NCBI GenBank assembly: GCA_963730305.1
Contig: CAVSRB010000008.1
Location: 310,001-374,000, forward strand
Source: CAMYMQ01 sp963730305
GTDB lineage: Bacteria; Pseudomonadota; Alphaproteobacteria; Bin65
Reading direction: 5' to 3'
Length of the DNA stretch: 64,000 nucleotides
Shown here: one piece after another, positions 54,736 to 63,567 of the stretch
Layout: each line of letters begins with the position of its first letter
Numbering within the stretch: the first letter of the stretch is position 1
The notes under the pieces: model-generated
Told to the model about the DNA's origin: nothing
What the model saw: the letters and a program-made list of their open reading frames with translations, nothing else
Databases searched by the model: none
Position numbers and translations under genes: made by a program

Positions 54736-55785
54736 CTACGCCGACACGCCGTCCTTCGCGATCAGATCATCGAGCACGCGCCGGTAGGCGACCCCGCCGA
54801 CGTCGACGTTGAACAGCACCGGCGGCGCGCCGCCGTCCGCCCCCAGCATCTCCATGTTGCGCTGCTGCGCCTCGATCAGCGGCCCGTCCTGGTCCTGGAA
54901 GGCGACGCGGCGCAGCTCCGCGATCTGCGCGGCGACCTCGGCGGCGATATCCGCCGGGAACGGCCGCGGGTTCTGGCGCACCGCGGTGAAGTGATAGAGC
55001 GTCGAGCTCTCGCTCTCCGGGGTCAGGAAGTGGAAGCCGAACACGCCGGTGCCCTCCTCCGCCGGCGCGCCGGGTTCGTTCACCCGGACATCGTTCATCA
55101 GGCAGCCCGGCGGGTCCCAGTGCATGTTGGCGTACATGTCGACCGGCTTGCCGTCGCGCTTGAACAGGAGGTCGAACATGGCCGGCGGCGGCACGTTCAG
55201 CATCTCGCGCTGGACCAGCACGTGGGTGCCCTCGCGGGTCAGCCTGGTCGGCGCCTCGCGGGTGTGCTCGTTGCCGAGCACGCCCTCGTGCAGGAAGGAG
55301 ACGTGGCTCAGGTCGAGCAGGTTGTCGATGATCAGCCGGTAGTCGGCCTTCATCCGGATGGCGTCGCGGGAGACGGCAGGATTGTCGCTGTCCGGGTCGA
55401 GCAGGCCGAAGTCGGGGATCAGGTCCGGGTCCGCGCGGTCCGGATCGCCCATCCAGACCCAGATGATCGAGTGCCGCTCGACCGCCGGATAGGCGCGCAG
55501 GCGCGCGGGCGGGGTGCGGCCGCCGTTGGGGTTGCGCACGCACGCGCCGGTGCGGTCGAACTCCAGGCCGTGATAGGCGCAGCGGATATGGTCGCCCTCG
55601 ACGACCTTGCCCATGTGCAGCGGGGCGAAGCGGTGGGGGCACGAATCCGCCATCGCCACGGGGGCGCCGTCGTCGGCCCGGTAGACCACGACCGGCTCCT
55701 TCAGCATGGTCCGGGGCGCCAGGTCGCCGACGGCGAGCTGTTCGCCCCACATCGCCATGTACCAGGCATTCCTGAGAAAGGTCAT
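54736..55785 (-). CDS. Rieske non-haem iron oxygenase (VanA-like)
   Basis: A 349-residue oxygenase alpha subunit of the vanillate O-demethylase/phthalate dioxygenase type. The Rieske ligands are Cys49 and His51 in SCPHRFAPL, and Cys69 and His72 in RCAYHGLEF. The mononuclear iron site is within DNLLDLSHVSFLHEG (Asp158, His161 and His166 by my count). Such enzymes demethylate or hydroxylate aromatic or related compounds and need a reductase, which is not in the window. It is divergent from an SDR gene (117-base gap) and may share a pathway with the SDR and methyltransferase there. The substrate is unknown. Confidence 0.87.
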   Translation of the reverse strand: MTFLRNAWYMAMWGEQLAVGDLAPRTMLKEPVVVYRADDGAPVAMADSCPHRFAPLHMGKVVEGDHIRCAYHGLEFDRTGACVRNPNGGRTPPARLRAYPAVERHSIIWVWMGDPDRADPDLIPDFGLLDPDSDNPAVSRDAIRMKADYRLIIDNLLDLSHVSFLHEGVLGNEHTREAPTRLTREGTHVLVQREMLNVPPPAMFDLLFKRDGKPVDMYANMHWDPPGCLMNDVRVNEPGAPAEEGTGVFGFHFLTPESESSTLYHFTAVRQNPRPFPADIAAEVAAQIAELRRVAFQDQDGPLIEAQQRNMEMLGADGGAPPVLFNVDVGGVAYRRVLDDLIAKDGVSA

Positions 55786-55902
55786 CCGCGCCGCATATCC
55801 CGGTGAGTTGCCAAGCCGCCGTCTCTCGACGGGAGTATCCGAAACATTTCACAATGGATCGATGCGCCGCATCAAGCCGCGCCCCACCGCGAAGAGGACG
55901 CC

Positions 55903-56733
55903 ATGCCCGCCGAGCCTATCGACATGACCCGCCTTGCCCCGCCCGCCGGACAGGGACTGGTGGTGACCGGCGGCTGCGGCGGGATCGGCAGCGCGCTGGT
56001 GCGCGCGGCGCTGACCAACGGGCTGAAGGTGGCGATCCTCGACCTGCCCCGCTCGATCGGCGAGAACCCGCCACCCGACGGGGTCGCCGTGTTCGAGTGC
56101 GACGCCACCGACGAGGCCCAGGTCGCGGCGGCGATGGAAGCCGCGCGGGCCGCGCTCGGCGACATCCACCACCTGGTCAACCTGGCGGGCTTCGCCGGCG
56201 GCGTCGTTCCCGTCGATGCTCTGGACACCGGCGAATTCGCGGAGGTCCTCGACGGCAGCCTGCGCACGACGCTGTTGAGTTCGCGCGCGGCGATCCCGGC
56301 GCTGCGCGCCGCGGGCGGCGGCTCGATCGTGACCATGTCGTCGGACCTCGGCTTCATCGGCCGGTCGGGCTACGCCGCCTACGCCGCAGCCAAGGCCGCG
56401 ATCGTCTCGCTGACCCGGACGCTCGCGACCGAGCTGGCGCCCACGATCCGGGTCAACGCGCTGTCGCCGGCGGCGGTCGATACGCCGTTTCTGTCGGGCG
56501 GCACCGGCCGGGGCGGGCGCCAGGGCGGGGCGGCGGCGCGGACCAACCTGGATGCGTATGTCAAAACCGTCCCGCTGGGACGGGTCGCGGTCGCCGACGA
56601 CGTGGTCGCGCCGATCCTGTTCCTGATGAGCGACGCCGCGCGCTACATCACCGCCCAGGTGCTGCACGTCAACGGCGGCTGGCTGCACTGCGTCGCCGAC
56701 CAGATCAACCAGCCGCACGCGGAAGCCGGCTGA
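55903..56733 (+). CDS. Short-chain dehydrogenase/reductase
   Basis: A 276-residue SDR. The cofactor loop is VVTGGCGGIGSALV, and NLAGFAGG is the NAG-type motif. Ser147 (MSSDLG) with Tyr160 and Lys164 in YAAYAAAKAA form the catalytic set. An acidic residue in AILDLPR at the end of the second strand suggests NAD rather than NADP. The C-terminus ends HVNGGWLHCVADQ, also typical. ATG 55903 is used, although an in-frame ATG eight codons later is possible. It is followed after 17 bases by a methyltransferase gene and is divergent from a Rieske oxygenase gene. Confidence 0.88.
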   Translation: MPAEPIDMTRLAPPAGQGLVVTGGCGGIGSALVRAALTNGLKVAILDLPRSIGENPPPDGVAVFECDATDEAQVAAAMEAARAALGDIHHLVNLAGFAGGVVPVDALDTGEFAEVLDGSLRTTLLSSRAAIPALRAAGGGSIVTMSSDLGFIGRSGYAAYAAAKAAIVSLTRTLATELAPTIRVNALSPAAVDTPFLSGGTGRGGRQGGAAARTNLDAYVKTVPLGRVAVADDVVAPILFLMSDAARYITAQVLHVNGGWLHCVADQINQPHAEAG

Positions 56734-56750
56734 ATAAGGGAGCGCCCGCC

Positions 56751-57584
56751 ATGACCCACGAACCCGCCGTCGCCGACCACTACACCCATGGCTCCCTGGT
56801 CGACGCGCTCCGCCGCGGCGTCGAGGCCGCGGGGCTGACGCTCGACACGGTCACCGCCGCCGACCTGGCGCCCGCCGACGAGTTCCACATCGGCGGCCGG
56901 CAAGCGACCCTGGCCTTCATCGAGCAGCTCGGCTTCGGCCCGGACGACCACCTGCTCGACGTCGGCTGCGGCATCGGCGGGCCGGCGCGCTGCTTCGCCG
57001 AGGCGGTCGGCTGCCGGGTCACCGGCGTCGACCTCACCGAGGAATACATCGAGGCGGCAACGGCGCTGAGCGAATGGGTCGGGCTGGCCGACCGGCTGGC
57101 CTTCCACCACGGCTCGGCGCTCGACCTGCCGCTGGAGGACGGCGCGCTCGACGGCGCCTACATGATCCACGTCGGCATGAACATCCCCGACAAGGCCAGC
57201 CTGTTCGCCGAGGTGGCGCGCGCGGTCCGGCCCGGCGGCACCTTCGGAGTCTACGACGTGATGCGGACCGGCGGCGGCGATCTGGCCTACCCGGTGCCCT
57301 GGGCGGGCACGGCGGCGACCAGCTTTCTGGACACGCCGGCGGACTACAAGGCGGCCCTGGCGGCGAGCGGCTTCGAGGTCATCGCCGAACGCGACCGCCG
57401 CGACTATGCCGAAGCCTTCTTCGGCGCGATCAAGGCCAATTCGGCCAAGGCCGGCGGTCCGCCACCGCTGGGCCTGCACATCGTCATGGGCGCCGACACC
57501 GCAACCAAGGTCGCGAACATGATCGGGAACATCGAAGCCGGCCGGATCGCCCCCATCGAGATCGTCGCCCGCCGCGTCAATTAG
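56751..57584 (+). CDS. SAM-dependent methyltransferase, UbiE/dimethylglycine type
   Basis: A 277-residue methyltransferase. Motif I is LLDVGCGIGGPARCFAE, then GVDLTEEYIEAATALSE and MIHVGMNIPDKASLFAEVARAV. The style is that of the sterol/sarcosine/tocopherol group of methyltransferases, with HIGGRQATLAFIEQL close to the start. The substrate is unknown. It follows the SDR gene closely (AAGGGAGCGCCCGCC ribosome-binding region), so they are cotranscribed. The transcript is ended by strong intrinsic terminators at 57695-57756. Confidence 0.83.
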   Translation: MTHEPAVADHYTHGSLVDALRRGVEAAGLTLDTVTAADLAPADEFHIGGRQATLAFIEQLGFGPDDHLLDVGCGIGGPARCFAEAVGCRVTGVDLTEEYIEAATALSEWVGLADRLAFHHGSALDLPLEDGALDGAYMIHVGMNIPDKASLFAEVARAVRPGGTFGVYDVMRTGGGDLAYPVPWAGTAATSFLDTPADYKAALAASGFEVIAERDRRDYAEAFFGAIKANSAKAGGPPPLGLHIVMGADTATKVANMIGNIEAGRIAPIEIVARRVN

Positions 57585-57694
57585 CACGACGGATTCCGGG
57601 CATTTTTGCGTTAGATTGAAGACAGTCCGGCAACGGACCGAGGGGTGGGCATCTGTTCCTTTCCTGTTCCTGACATTGGCTCACCTCTTCGCTT

Positions 57695-57723
57695 GCCCGC
57701 CCCCTCCGGGGGCGGGCTTTTTT
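57695..57723 (+). terminator. Strong intrinsic terminator
   Basis: GCCCGCCCCC pairs with GGGGGCGGGC (57695-57717) around a short loop and is followed by TTTTTT. It lies about 110 bases after the methyltransferase stop. It is the strongest terminator I saw in the window. Confidence 0.9.
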
Positions 57724-57732
57724 CTGCCCGGG

Positions 57733-57756
57733 GGCCGGGTCGCCGGGGCCTTTTTT
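57733..57756 (+). terminator. Second terminator in tandem
   Basis: GGCC (57733-57736) with GGCC (57747-57750), reinforced by the CCGG-GTCG-CCGG core, precedes TTTTTT at 57751-57756. It backs up the preceding terminator and lies 90 bases before the tag start. Confidence 0.6.
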
Positions 57757-57845
57757 CTGTTTCTTGTTTGTTCTTATTTCGATAAGGCTATGGAACGGGC
57801 CCACCGGCGCCCCGCCACCCGACCCTGCGTGGAACGGAACCGACG

Positions 57846-58487
57846 ATGACCGATACCCTCCCCCCCGGCCTCGAGCCCGGCCCCGACGGCGCCCCGCGCT
57901 GCTGGTGGTGCACCGACACGGACGATTACGTCGCCTATCACGACGACGAGTGGGGCCGGCCGGTCGCCGACGACGTCCGGCTGTACGAGAAGATCTGCCT
58001 GGAGGGGTTCCAGTCGGGCCTGTCCTGGCTGACCATCCTGCGCAAGCGCGACAATTTCCGCGCCGCCTTCGCCGGCTTCGACTTCGAGAAGGTCGCGCGC
58101 TTTGGCCCCGAGGACGTCGAGCGGCTGCTCGGCGACGCCGGCATCGTCCGCCACCGCGGCAAGATCGAGGCGGCGATCAACAACGCCCAGCGCGCCTGCG
58201 AGCTGGTCGACGAGGTCGGCTCGATCGCCGCCTTCGTCTGGCGCTACGAGCCCGACCCGGCGACCCGGCCCGCCCGGCTCGACAAGCCGGCGTTGATGGG
58301 CCTGTCCCAGTCGCCCGAATCGAAGGCGCTGGCCAAGGACCTCAAGGCCCGCGGCTGGCGCTTCTTCGGCCCGACCACCTGCTACGCCTTCATGCAGTCG
58401 ATGGGCCTGGTCAACGACCACCTGGAGGGCTGCGTCCACCGCGAGGCGGTGGAGGCGGCGCGGACGGCGTTCACGCGGCCGGGGTGA
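57846..58487 (+). CDS. tag: DNA-3-methyladenine glycosylase I
   Basis: A 213-residue base-excision repair enzyme that removes 3-methyladenine from alkylated DNA. The zinc site is split: RCWWCTDTDDY at the N-terminus gives Cys19 and Cys22, and the C-terminal HLEGCVHRE supplies the histidine and cysteine. The catalytic region YHDDEWGRPV and the family's SWLTILRKRDNFRAAFAGFD and GWRFFGPTTCYAFMQSMG are complete. It stands alone after two terminators and before a repeat element, so it probably has its own promoter in 57757-57845. Confidence 0.93.
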   Translation: MTDTLPPGLEPGPDGAPRCWWCTDTDDYVAYHDDEWGRPVADDVRLYEKICLEGFQSGLSWLTILRKRDNFRAAFAGFDFEKVARFGPEDVERLLGDAGIVRHRGKIEAAINNAQRACELVDEVGSIAAFVWRYEPDPATRPARLDKPALMGLSQSPESKALAKDLKARGWRFFGPTTCYAFMQSMGLVNDHLEGCVHREAVEAARTAFTRPG

Positions 58488-58831
58488 CTGCCGAGCAAGG
58501 TCTCAGGCCATCACCCCTGAACACCGCCCCGGCCGGAGCGCAGCGGAGAGCCGGGGACCACTGCCGATACTTGGCCCGTCGTCTCACGCCGATTGCTCGG
58601 CAGCAGAAGGCAGAGGCCGCCCGATCCCTGCCAAGCATCAGCCTTCGAACGCCGCAAACCGGCATCGGAGACGACGCCGGCGTGTCGCCGAGCCGACGGC
58701 GCCGTGGAAGGCAAGCCGCGAGGGTGGAGGCCGGCGCCGGCATGGTCCCCGGCTCTCCGCTGCGCTCCGGCCGGGGCGGCGTGAATTTTTTGAAGCTAAA
58801 GAATGGACAGAAGCGCGAGACGCCGCCCCCC
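58488..58831. other. Intergenic region holding an inverted-repeat element
   Basis: The 344 bases between tag and the hydratase gene contain no supported gene. Most of the stretch is the repeat element at 58524-58779. The last 50 bases are AT-richer (AATTTTTTGAAGC at about 58783-58795), which on the plus strand gives the right-hand arm a terminator-like T run. Confidence 0.7.
58524..58779. repeat. 256-base element with 37-bp perfect terminal inverted repeats
   Basis: Bases 58524-58560 are the exact reverse complement of 58743-58779, and each arm is also a hairpin (CCCCGGC with GCCGGGG). The interior of 182 bases encodes nothing convincing. The structure is that of a MITE or a pair of REP sequences in inverted orientation. 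No target-site duplication is obvious. Confidence 0.8.
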
Positions 58832-59620
58832 TCACGCCACGAAGGTCACCTGCACCGCGCCCGCATCGCCATAGTCGCCCTTCGCGGTCTGGCCGGGCTG
58901 GCACGGGGTCATGCCGGTCATCGTGCCGGTCGTGGTGACCTGGCCCGCCTTCATGCCGATGCCGCGCTTGGACAGGTCGTTGGCGAGCCACGTGAGCGTC
59001 TGCAGGGGGTCGCCGCCGAGGATCGCGCTGCCCTGGCCCTCGGCGACCTGCTCGCCGTCGAGCGACAGGGTGACTCGGTGGGCGGCGAGGTCGCGGTCGC
59101 GCCAGTCCGGGATCGCCGGGCCGAGCACGAGGCCGCCGTTCGAGCCGTTGTCGGCGACCAGGTGGGCGACACCCAGTTCGAACCCGTTGACCCAGTAGTC
59201 GTTGATGACCTCGATCGCCGGGTAGGCCATGTCGACCGCGTCGACCACCTCGTCGTGCGAATAGTCGCCGTCGCGCGGCGGCAGGTCGCGGCCGAGGCGG
59301 AAGGCGAACTCGCATTCGACCATCAGCTTGTGCAGCGCCGAGGCCGAGACCTCGGCCGGGCTCTCCAGCAGGTAGGGGGCGAAGACGCGCCCGGCGAAGG
59401 GCGCGTCGGTCTTGAGCATCGCCATCGCCGCCTCGGAGGCGGCGCCGACCTTCCAGCCGGCGACCTCCAGGCCCCACAGCTCGGCCAGCGCGTCCTGGAT
59501 CAGGTTTCCGTCGGATACCGACCGGGGCGTGCAGTCCTCGGGCAGGCGGTCGAGCTTGCGGTGATCGCCGCGCGCCTGCAGCAGGAGCTCGGCGGCGGAC
59601 CGTGCGGCCTCGGGGCTCAC
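58832..59620 (-). CDS. 2-keto-4-pentenoate hydratase-like protein
   Basis: A 262-residue member of the FAH/MhpD superfamily, which hydrates 2-hydroxy-dienoates in aromatic degradation. The family block GWKVGAASEAAMAML and the metal-ligand region ECEFAFRLGRDLPPRDG are present (Glu-x-Glu). The C-terminal GTMTGMTPCQPGQTAKGDYG is also typical. The GTG start at 59618-59620 overlaps the TGA of the EF-G-like gene (GTGA), so it is the second gene of that pair. The combination of a degradative hydratase with a translation-factor GTPase is odd. The related pathway genes (mhpE/mhpF) are not in the window. Confidence 0.85.
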   Translation of the reverse strand: MSPEAARSAAELLLQARGDHRKLDRLPEDCTPRSVSDGNLIQDALAELWGLEVAGWKVGAASEAAMAMLKTDAPFAGRVFAPYLLESPAEVSASALHKLMVECEFAFRLGRDLPPRDGDYSHDEVVDAVDMAYPAIEVINDYWVNGFELGVAHLVADNGSNGGLVLGPAIPDWRDRDLAAHRVTLSLDGEQVAEGQGSAILGGDPLQTLTWLANDLSKRGIGMKAGQVTTTGTMTGMTPCQPGQTAKGDYGDAGAVQVTFVA

Positions 59621-61660
59621 GCGGCGTGCCCGCCGTGGCCGTCGCCGTTCTGGCGCGCCTCGACGACCTGCTCGGCCTGGCGGCCGGTGAACTCCTGCAG
59701 ATGGTCGAAGGCGTACTCGAAGGTGCCGACCCCCTGGGTCAGCGAGCGCAGCTCGATGATCAAGTCCTGGATCTCCGATTCGGGCAGCTTGGCGGCGACC
59801 TCGTCCCATCCCCGCCAGCCGGGTTTCGCGTCGAAGCCCAGAATCTGCCCCCGGCGCCCGCTGATCAAGCCCTGAATGTTCGAGGTGAAGTGCGTCGGCG
59901 CCGAGATCTTGACGTCGTAGATCGGCTCGAGCAGCACCGGGTCGCACTTGGGCATGCCCTCGCGCATCGCCAGCGCGCCGGCGGTGGCGAAGGCCTGGTC
60001 GGAGCTGTCGACCGAATGGGCCGAGCCGTCGGTCAGCGTGACCGCGACGTCGACCACCGGGAAGCCGAGCGGGCCGCGCTGGAGGTATTCCTTCACCCCC
60101 TTCTCGACCGCGGGGATGTACTGCTTGGGCACCGAGCCGCCGTGGATCGTCTCCTCGAAGGCGAAGCCCGAACCGCGCGGCAGCGGCTTGATGTCGATGT
60201 GGACGTCGCCGAACTGGCCGTGGCCGCCCGACTGCTTCTTGTGCCGGGCGTGCTGGGAGACCGGCTTGCGGATGGTCTCCTTGTAGGCGACCTGGGGCCG
60301 GCGCGAGGTGACGTCGAGGTTGAACTTGCTCTTGAGCCGGTCGATCGCGACCTTGATGTGGATCTCGCCCTGGCCGGACAGCACCATCTCGTTGGTGTCC
60401 GCGTTGTGGGCGAGGTGCAGCGACGGGTCCTCCTCGATCAGCTTGTGCAGCGCGGCGGTCAGCTTGACCTCGTCCTCGCGTCGGGCCGCGTCGATCGCCA
60501 GCGAGAACAGCGGCAGCGCCGGCACCGGCCACAGCGTGCCCTTGGCCGACCCCTCGGCGGTGAGCACGTCGCCGGTATGGGTCTCCTCGAGCCGGCCGAG
60601 CGCGACCACGTCGCCGGCCTCGGCCTTGGCGATCTTCTCCTGGTCGTGCCCCTGAAGGCGATGCAAGCCGCTGACCCGGTGGCCGTCGATGGTCATGCCG
60701 TCGGTGAATTCGCCCGACCAGACCCGGGCGATCGACAGCTTGCCGGTGTGCTGCATGTAGAGCGTCTTGAACACGGTCGCGAGCGGCCCGCCGCCGGGCG
60801 TCAGCTCGTTGCGCTCCGCCGCCTTGGCCGGGCCGGCGGTCTCGTGGCGCAGCGCCTTCAACAGCCGGCGGACGCCATGGTCGTTGGTCGCCGAGCCGAG
60901 CAGCACGGGCACGATCTTGTCGGCCTGGGCGGTGTCGGTGAGATACTGGTAGACCTCGTCCTTGGCCGGGACGACCTCCTCCAAGAGCTTCTCGAGCAGC
61001 GCGTCGTCGAAGTCGGCGAGCGACTCGAGCATCTCCTGGCGCGCCGTCTCCTCGCGTGTCGGCGACCTCCGACGGGATCTTGATCAGGTCCGACGGCTCG
61101 CCCGGCTTGTAGTGGTAGGCGCGCTCGCTCGCCAGGTCGACATAGCCGGTGATCGCGTCACCGTCGCGGATCGGGAGCTGGCGCAGGACCAGCGGCCGGT
61201 CCGACGCCTCCTGCATCGCGGCGAGCAGCGTCGGCACGTCGACCTCGCTGGCGTGGTCGACCTTGTTGACGAACAGGATGTGCGGGATCTCGTGGTCGTC
61301 GAGGAACTTGAAGACCGGCGCCAGCATCATCGCCTTGTCGGGGGTTGGCTCGGCGACGACCACGGCGACGTCGCAGACCATCAGGCCATGGCGCGCGTCC
61401 TGCAGGAACTCGATCGAGCCGGGACAGTCGATGAAGGTCCAGCGGTCGCCCAGATACTCGGTCCCGGCGACGTTGAGCTCGGTCGACATGGTCCGCGCGC
61501 GCGATTCGGGCGAGGCGTCGCCGACCGCGTTGCCCTCGGTCACCGACCCCTTGCGGGGGATCGCGTCGGAACAGAAAAGCAGGCTTTCGAGAAGACTGGT
61601 CTTGCCGCTCAAATACGGCCCGACCAGGGCGGCGCATCGCGGTTCAGCAGCTCCGGCCAC
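59617..61660 (-). CDS. EF-G-like translational GTPase, one apparent frameshift
   Basis: A roughly 680-residue GTPase related to elongation factor G but distinct from the housekeeping FusA. Seen are the P-loop GPYLSGKTSLLE (residues 14-25), the G3 element DCPGSIEF in place of the usual DTPGHVDF, and NKVDHASEVD for guanine recognition. Domains II-V follow, including SGQGEIHIKVAIDRLK and SGGHGQFGDVHI. The diverged switch II sequence puts it in the EF-G-like group often annotated FusA2, whose role is unsettled. An extra base near 61054 breaks the frame between SEVADT and EETARQEM. The start is ATG 61658-61660. It is coupled to the hydratase gene by GTGA. Confidence 0.85.
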
Positions 61661-62028
61661 AGCAATTCCTCCCTTGTCAGGTCATTGCCCCCAGCGCGCG
61701 CCCGCAGCCGCCGGCGCGGCCGATTTTTGAACGACAATGGTTGCGTGTCTGTGCACGCCTGACAAGGGGGAATGACGGGGGGTGGCGCGGCGCGGGTCTC
61801 GGACGCCCGCCAACCAGGTGATATTGAAATTATTCCTATAGCCACCATATATGGTCGACAATCCCAACGGAGCGACGGCCAACGCTGGGCCCCGGATCGA
61901 CCTGCGGCCGCCCGGGAGCGAAACGTCCTTTTTTATTTTTGAAGTCGTCTCCCCGGCCGAGCCCGGCTCTCCGCGGGGTCTGACGACAGATGATGAATGA
62001 TGCTTGATGACATCGATCGACGCAACGA

Positions 62029-62180
62029 CCCCTCTCCCTCGGGGAGAGGGTTGCGCAGGGTTGGCGCGGCGAAGCCAAGCCTTACCCGGAGCTGGGTGAG
62101 GGGTCACCCGTCGAGGTCGGGCCCCTCACCCTCCCGTTGCGCCGCAACGGGCCCCTCCCTCTCCCCAAGGAGAGGGGTAG
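62029..62180. repeat. C/G-rich hairpin repeat cluster
   Basis: Several hairpins of CCCTCTCCC with GGGAGAGGG type occur at about 62030-62050 and again at 62153-62176, with a GTTGCG-CGCAAC stem between them at about 62136-62149. The sequences resemble intergenic repeats widespread in Alphaproteobacteria. No function is evident. Confidence 0.75.
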
Positions 62181-62203
62181 GAGCCCGCCTTCGAGTCACC
62201 AAA

Positions 62204-62232
62204 GATAACCTTTGATAACCGATGATAACCTT
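62204..62232. repeat. Three GATAACC units with 10-base period, copy 2
   Basis: Identical over 29 bases, spacers included, to 1006-1034. GATAACC occurs at 62204-62210, 62214-62220 and 62224-62230. Here it is downstream of the aminotransferase stop (62365, minus strand) rather than upstream of a gene start, immediately beside the hairpin cluster. Confidence 0.75.
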
Positions 62233-62364
62233 CGCGATGTCTGTGCCCGGGTGGGCCCTCGGAAGAAGATGATGATGCCTGGTCCTCGCCGATACCCGGC
62301 CGCACGCCCCGCCCGACACGAGAGCGGCAATTCGCCCAACAGTGGGGCTCGGGGCGCGCCGTTT

Positions 62365-63567
62365 CTATTGCAGCGCCGCGCAGAACCGCTCGATCCGCTC
62401 GCACGCCGCCGTCAGCGCCTCGGTCGAGGTCGCGTAGGAGATGCGGAAGTTCGGGCCCAGGCCGAAGGCCGAGCCCTGGACCACCGCGACGCCCTCGCAC
62501 TCGAGCAGCGCGGTGACGAAGTCGCCGTCGTTCTCGATCTTGGTGCCGTCGGGCGCGGTCTTGCCGATGGTGCCGGCGCAGCTCGGATAGACGTAGAAGG
62601 CGCCCTCCGGCGTCGGGCAGTGCAGGCCCTGGCACCGGTTCAGCTTCTCGACCACCAGGTCGCGCCGCGCCTTGAAGGTGGCGTTGCGCTCGACCAGGAA
62701 GTCTTCCGGCTGGGTCAGCGCGGCGAGCGCGGCGGCCTGGCTGATCGACGCCGGGTTCGACGTGCTCTGCGACTGGATCTTGGCCATCGCCTTGATCAGC
62801 TCGACCGGCCCGCCGGCGTAGCCGATGCGCCAGCCGGTCATGGCGAAGGCCTTGGACACGCCGTTGACCGTCAAGGTGCGCTCGTACAGGCGCGGCTCGA
62901 CCTGGGCGATCGTGGTGAACTCGAAATCGTCGTAGACGAGCTTCTCGTACATGTCGTCGGTCATGACATGGACGTGGGGGTGGGCCATCAGCACGTCGGC
63001 GAGCGCCTTCAGCTCGTCCCGCGTATAGGCCGCGCCGGTCGGGTTCGACGGGCTGTTCAGGATCAGCCACTTGGTCTTCGGCGTGATCGCCGCGTCCAGG
63101 TCCTCCGGCAGCATCTTGAAGCCGTTGTTCTGCGGGCAGACGACCGGCACCGGCGTGCCCTCGGCGATCAGCGCCATGTCCGGATAGGACACCCAGTAGG
63201 GCGCCGGGATCACCACCTCGTCGCCGGGATCGAGCGTTGCCAAGAGCGCGTTGAACAGCACCTGCTTGCCGCCGGTGCCGACGGTGATCTGGTTGGGCGC
63301 GTAGTCGAGGCCGTTGTCGCGCTTGAACTTGGCCGCGATCGCCGCCTTCAGCTCGGGCGTGCCGTCGACCGCGGTGTACTTGGTCTTGCCCTCGCGGATC
63401 GCGGCGATCGCCGCTTCCTTGATCGGGTCGGGGGTGTCGAAGTCCGGCTCACCGGCGCCCAGGCCGATGACGTCGCGGCCCTCGGCGCGGAGGACGCGGG
63501 CGCGGTCGGTCACCGCCATCGTCGCCGACGGCTTGATCCGGTCCATGCGCGAAGCGAGCAGTCCCAT
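62365..63567 (-). CDS. Aspartate aminotransferase, class I
   Basis: A 400-residue PLP transaminase of the class I gamma group, exchanging amino groups between aspartate/glutamate and oxaloacetate/2-oxoglutarate. It has GLGAGEPDFDTPDPI near the N-terminus, NSPSNPTGAAY in the middle and the PLP lysine in VNGVSKAFAMTGWRIGY (Lys239). An arginine in ISYATS-preceding GLGPNFRISYA is expected to hold the substrate carboxylate. The start is ATG 63565-63567; an in-frame upstream ATG three codons earlier has no better signal. Aspartate from this enzyme feeds lysC. The gene stands alone on the minus strand. Confidence 0.93.
   Translation of the reverse strand: MGLLASRMDRIKPSATMAVTDRARVLRAEGRDVIGLGAGEPDFDTPDPIKEAAIAAIREGKTKYTAVDGTPELKAAIAAKFKRDNGLDYAPNQITVGTGGKQVLFNALLATLDPGDEVVIPAPYWVSYPDMALIAEGTPVPVVCPQNNGFKMLPEDLDAAITPKTKWLILNSPSNPTGAAYTRDELKALADVLMAHPHVHVMTDDMYEKLVYDDFEFTTIAQVEPRLYERTLTVNGVSKAFAMTGWRIGYAGGPVELIKAMAKIQSQSTSNPASISQAAALAALTQPEDFLVERNATFKARRDLVVEKLNRCQGLHCPTPEGAFYVYPSCAGTIGKTAPDGTKIENDGDFVTALLECEGVAVVQGSAFGLGPNFRISYATSTEALTAACERIERFCAALQ

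Larger units (their letters stand above)
61661..62364. other. Repeat-rich intergenic region
   Basis: This 704-base gap holds no supported gene; open frames in it have unusual codon use and no family likeness. It contains an AT-rich stretch at about 61820-61860 with the palindrome ACCATATATGGT (61844-61855). On the minus strand this could include the promoter of the EF-G-like gene. A T-rich run lies near 61922-61940, a C/G-rich hairpin cluster at 62029-62180 and the second GATAACC repeat at 62204-62232. It is the longest noncoding stretch in the window. Confidence 0.7.

Noticed and set aside
57695..57756. Attachment site or tRNA gene near the double terminator
   Set aside because: No cloverleaf, no TTCGA loop and no direct repeats flanking an insertion were seen.
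62029..62180. Degenerate CRISPR array
   Set aside because: Repeats are palindromic, irregular in spacing and not separated by unique spacers of equal length.
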